From IMG/VR virus record IMGVR_UViG_3300010413_000078, positions 1 to 41,361 of that record: 41,361 nt of DNA; one strand, written 5' to 3'. The translations under genes were made by a program, and so were the position numbers. This DNA is from a virus. Below are positions 41,061 to 41,361 of this stretch, piece after piece. Numbering within the stretch: position 1 is the first letter of the stretch; each line of letters begins with the position of its first letter. Below the pieces are notes generated by a model, which saw nothing but the letters and a program-made list of their open reading frames with translations, did not search any database and was not told the origin of the DNA.

Positions 41061-41136
41061 AAACACCGAGGAGAACCCTCGCCCGAAAAGCCGAGCCACA
41101 CCTCTGCCCACCAAGTCTGCGCCTGGTCTGTAACTC

Positions 41137-41152
41137 TGGCATAATTCTTGCG
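41137..41152 (+). promoter_or_regulatory. Sigma-54-like promoter 2
   Basis: TGGCATAATTCTTGCG: GG 41138-41139, GC 41150-41151, N10 exact. The A-T change at the last base of TGGCAC is tolerated in known sites. Rightward. Exactly 30 bases upstream of promoter 3. Confidence 0.6.
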
Positions 41153-41166
41153 TGCCCGATACACTG

Positions 41167-41182
41167 TGGCACAATCCTTGCA
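41167..41182 (+). promoter_or_regulatory. Sigma-54-like promoter 3
   Basis: TGGCACAATCCTTGCA: GG 41168-41169, GC 41180-41181, N10 exact; the best match of the three. A start near 41193 would lead into the operator array and then, if the ends join, the rightward operon. Confidence 0.65.
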
Positions 41183-41256
41183 TACGCCTGCCCGTGTGAG
41201 AAGTTAAATGGAGTTCACTGCGCCTGCGAGGAAGGGCGCACCCTGGACGCATTGTA

Positions 41257-41332
41257 CGTTGCATTTTGCAATAATCGGACGCCCCATTGCACAATGCAAT
41301 GTTGCCCCGGAGCTACATTGCATTTTGCAATG
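41257..41332. promoter_or_regulatory. Array of three 17-bp dyad operators
   Basis: CATTGCA-CAA-TGCAATG at 41285-41301 and CATTGCA-TTT-TGCAATG at 41316-41332 are perfect inverted repeats. CGTTGCA-TTT-TGCAATA at 41257-41273 is a weaker copy. Centres are 28 and 31 bases apart, about three helical turns. A fourth half-site (ATTGCA) follows at 41333. They lie between the sigma-54-like promoters and the first rightward ORF, so they suit a repressor, an enhancer-binding activator or a replication initiator. No phage-encoded binder is obvious. Confidence 0.75.
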
Positions 41333-41345
41333 ATTGCACAATATT

Positions 41346-41361
41346 GTGAAAAAAGGTGCGA
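41346..41361 (+). CDS. Possible 5' end of the ORF that re-enters at the left edge
   Basis: GTG AAA AAA GGT GCG then one base to the edge. Joining position 41361 to 1 keeps the frame open into the 3-134 ORF, giving 49 codons. No ribosome site is evident before the GTG. Depends on the ends being adjacent. Confidence 0.3.

Noticed and set aside
40912-41294. Minus-strand frames with Phe/Ser runs in the control region
   Set aside because: The runs come from the A-rich direct repeats; no ribosome sites, and they overlap promoters and operators.
41208-41333. 41-residue plus-strand ORF after promoter 3
   Set aside because: Two thirds of it is made of the dyad operators, and the ribosome site is weak. 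It cannot be excluded but is not supported.

Overview
The window looks like most or all of the genome of a tailed dsDNA phage with siphovirus-type morphology. It holds a complete head, neck and tail module: terminase small and large subunits, portal, protease, scaffold, decoration protein, major capsid protein, connectors, tail tube, G/GT tail chaperones joined by a -1 frameshift, a 914-residue tape measure, a J-like tip, and very large fibre or spike proteins. No host gene is evident. Base composition is near balanced, Shine-Dalgarno sites are GGAG/GAGG-like, and GTG and TTG starts occur, so the host is a bacterium. I cannot name it. Several secreted or repetitive proteins give the impression of an uncultivated aquatic phage, but that is only an impression.

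Layout. Positions 1-4784 carry a compact rightward operon: the end of a small ORF, a CHAP peptidoglycan hydrolase, a two-helix membrane protein, an HD-domain phosphohydrolase, a calcineurin-like phosphoesterase with an N-terminal Myb/SANT-like segment, two NUMOD4-like proteins and small unknowns. From 40886 down to 4781 everything is on the minus strand, in the order packaging, head, neck, tail, fibres, membrane/lysis-like proteins. The two units converge at 4781-4784 with overlapping stop codons. They diverge from a roughly 460-bp non-coding control region at 40887-41345.

Control region. Rightward there are three copies of a TGGCA-N6-TTGC element with exact GG-N10-GC spacing, the geometry of sigma-54 promoters. 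They are followed by three 17-bp dyads of the form CATTGCA-N3-TGCAATG. Leftward, a -35/extended -10 promoter (TTGC.. / TGTTATATT) starts the late unit, and closely similar promoters recur at about 34.0 kb and 14.1 kb, with a weaker match at 6.7 kb. The late leader contains an 84-nt tRNA-like RNA at 40653-40736. It resembles the acceptor domain of tmRNA, including G3-U70 and A73, but has no tag-coding part. The right edge read into the left edge gives one in-frame 49-codon ORF that overlaps the CHAP gene as TGATG. With the single divergence and single convergence, this suggests that the window is a circular or circularly permuted complete genome.

Most distinctive contents: the tmRNA-like mini RNA, the sigma-54-like promoter and operator array, a UDG-like domain fused to an XkdF-type prohead protease, two paralogous exported proteins with a helical, toroid-like domain (one inserted between terS and terL), and a 2007-residue fibre with about 30 SISGTATV motifs and duplicated LamG-like modules. 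No DNA polymerase, helicase, primase, integrase or classical repressor is recognisable.
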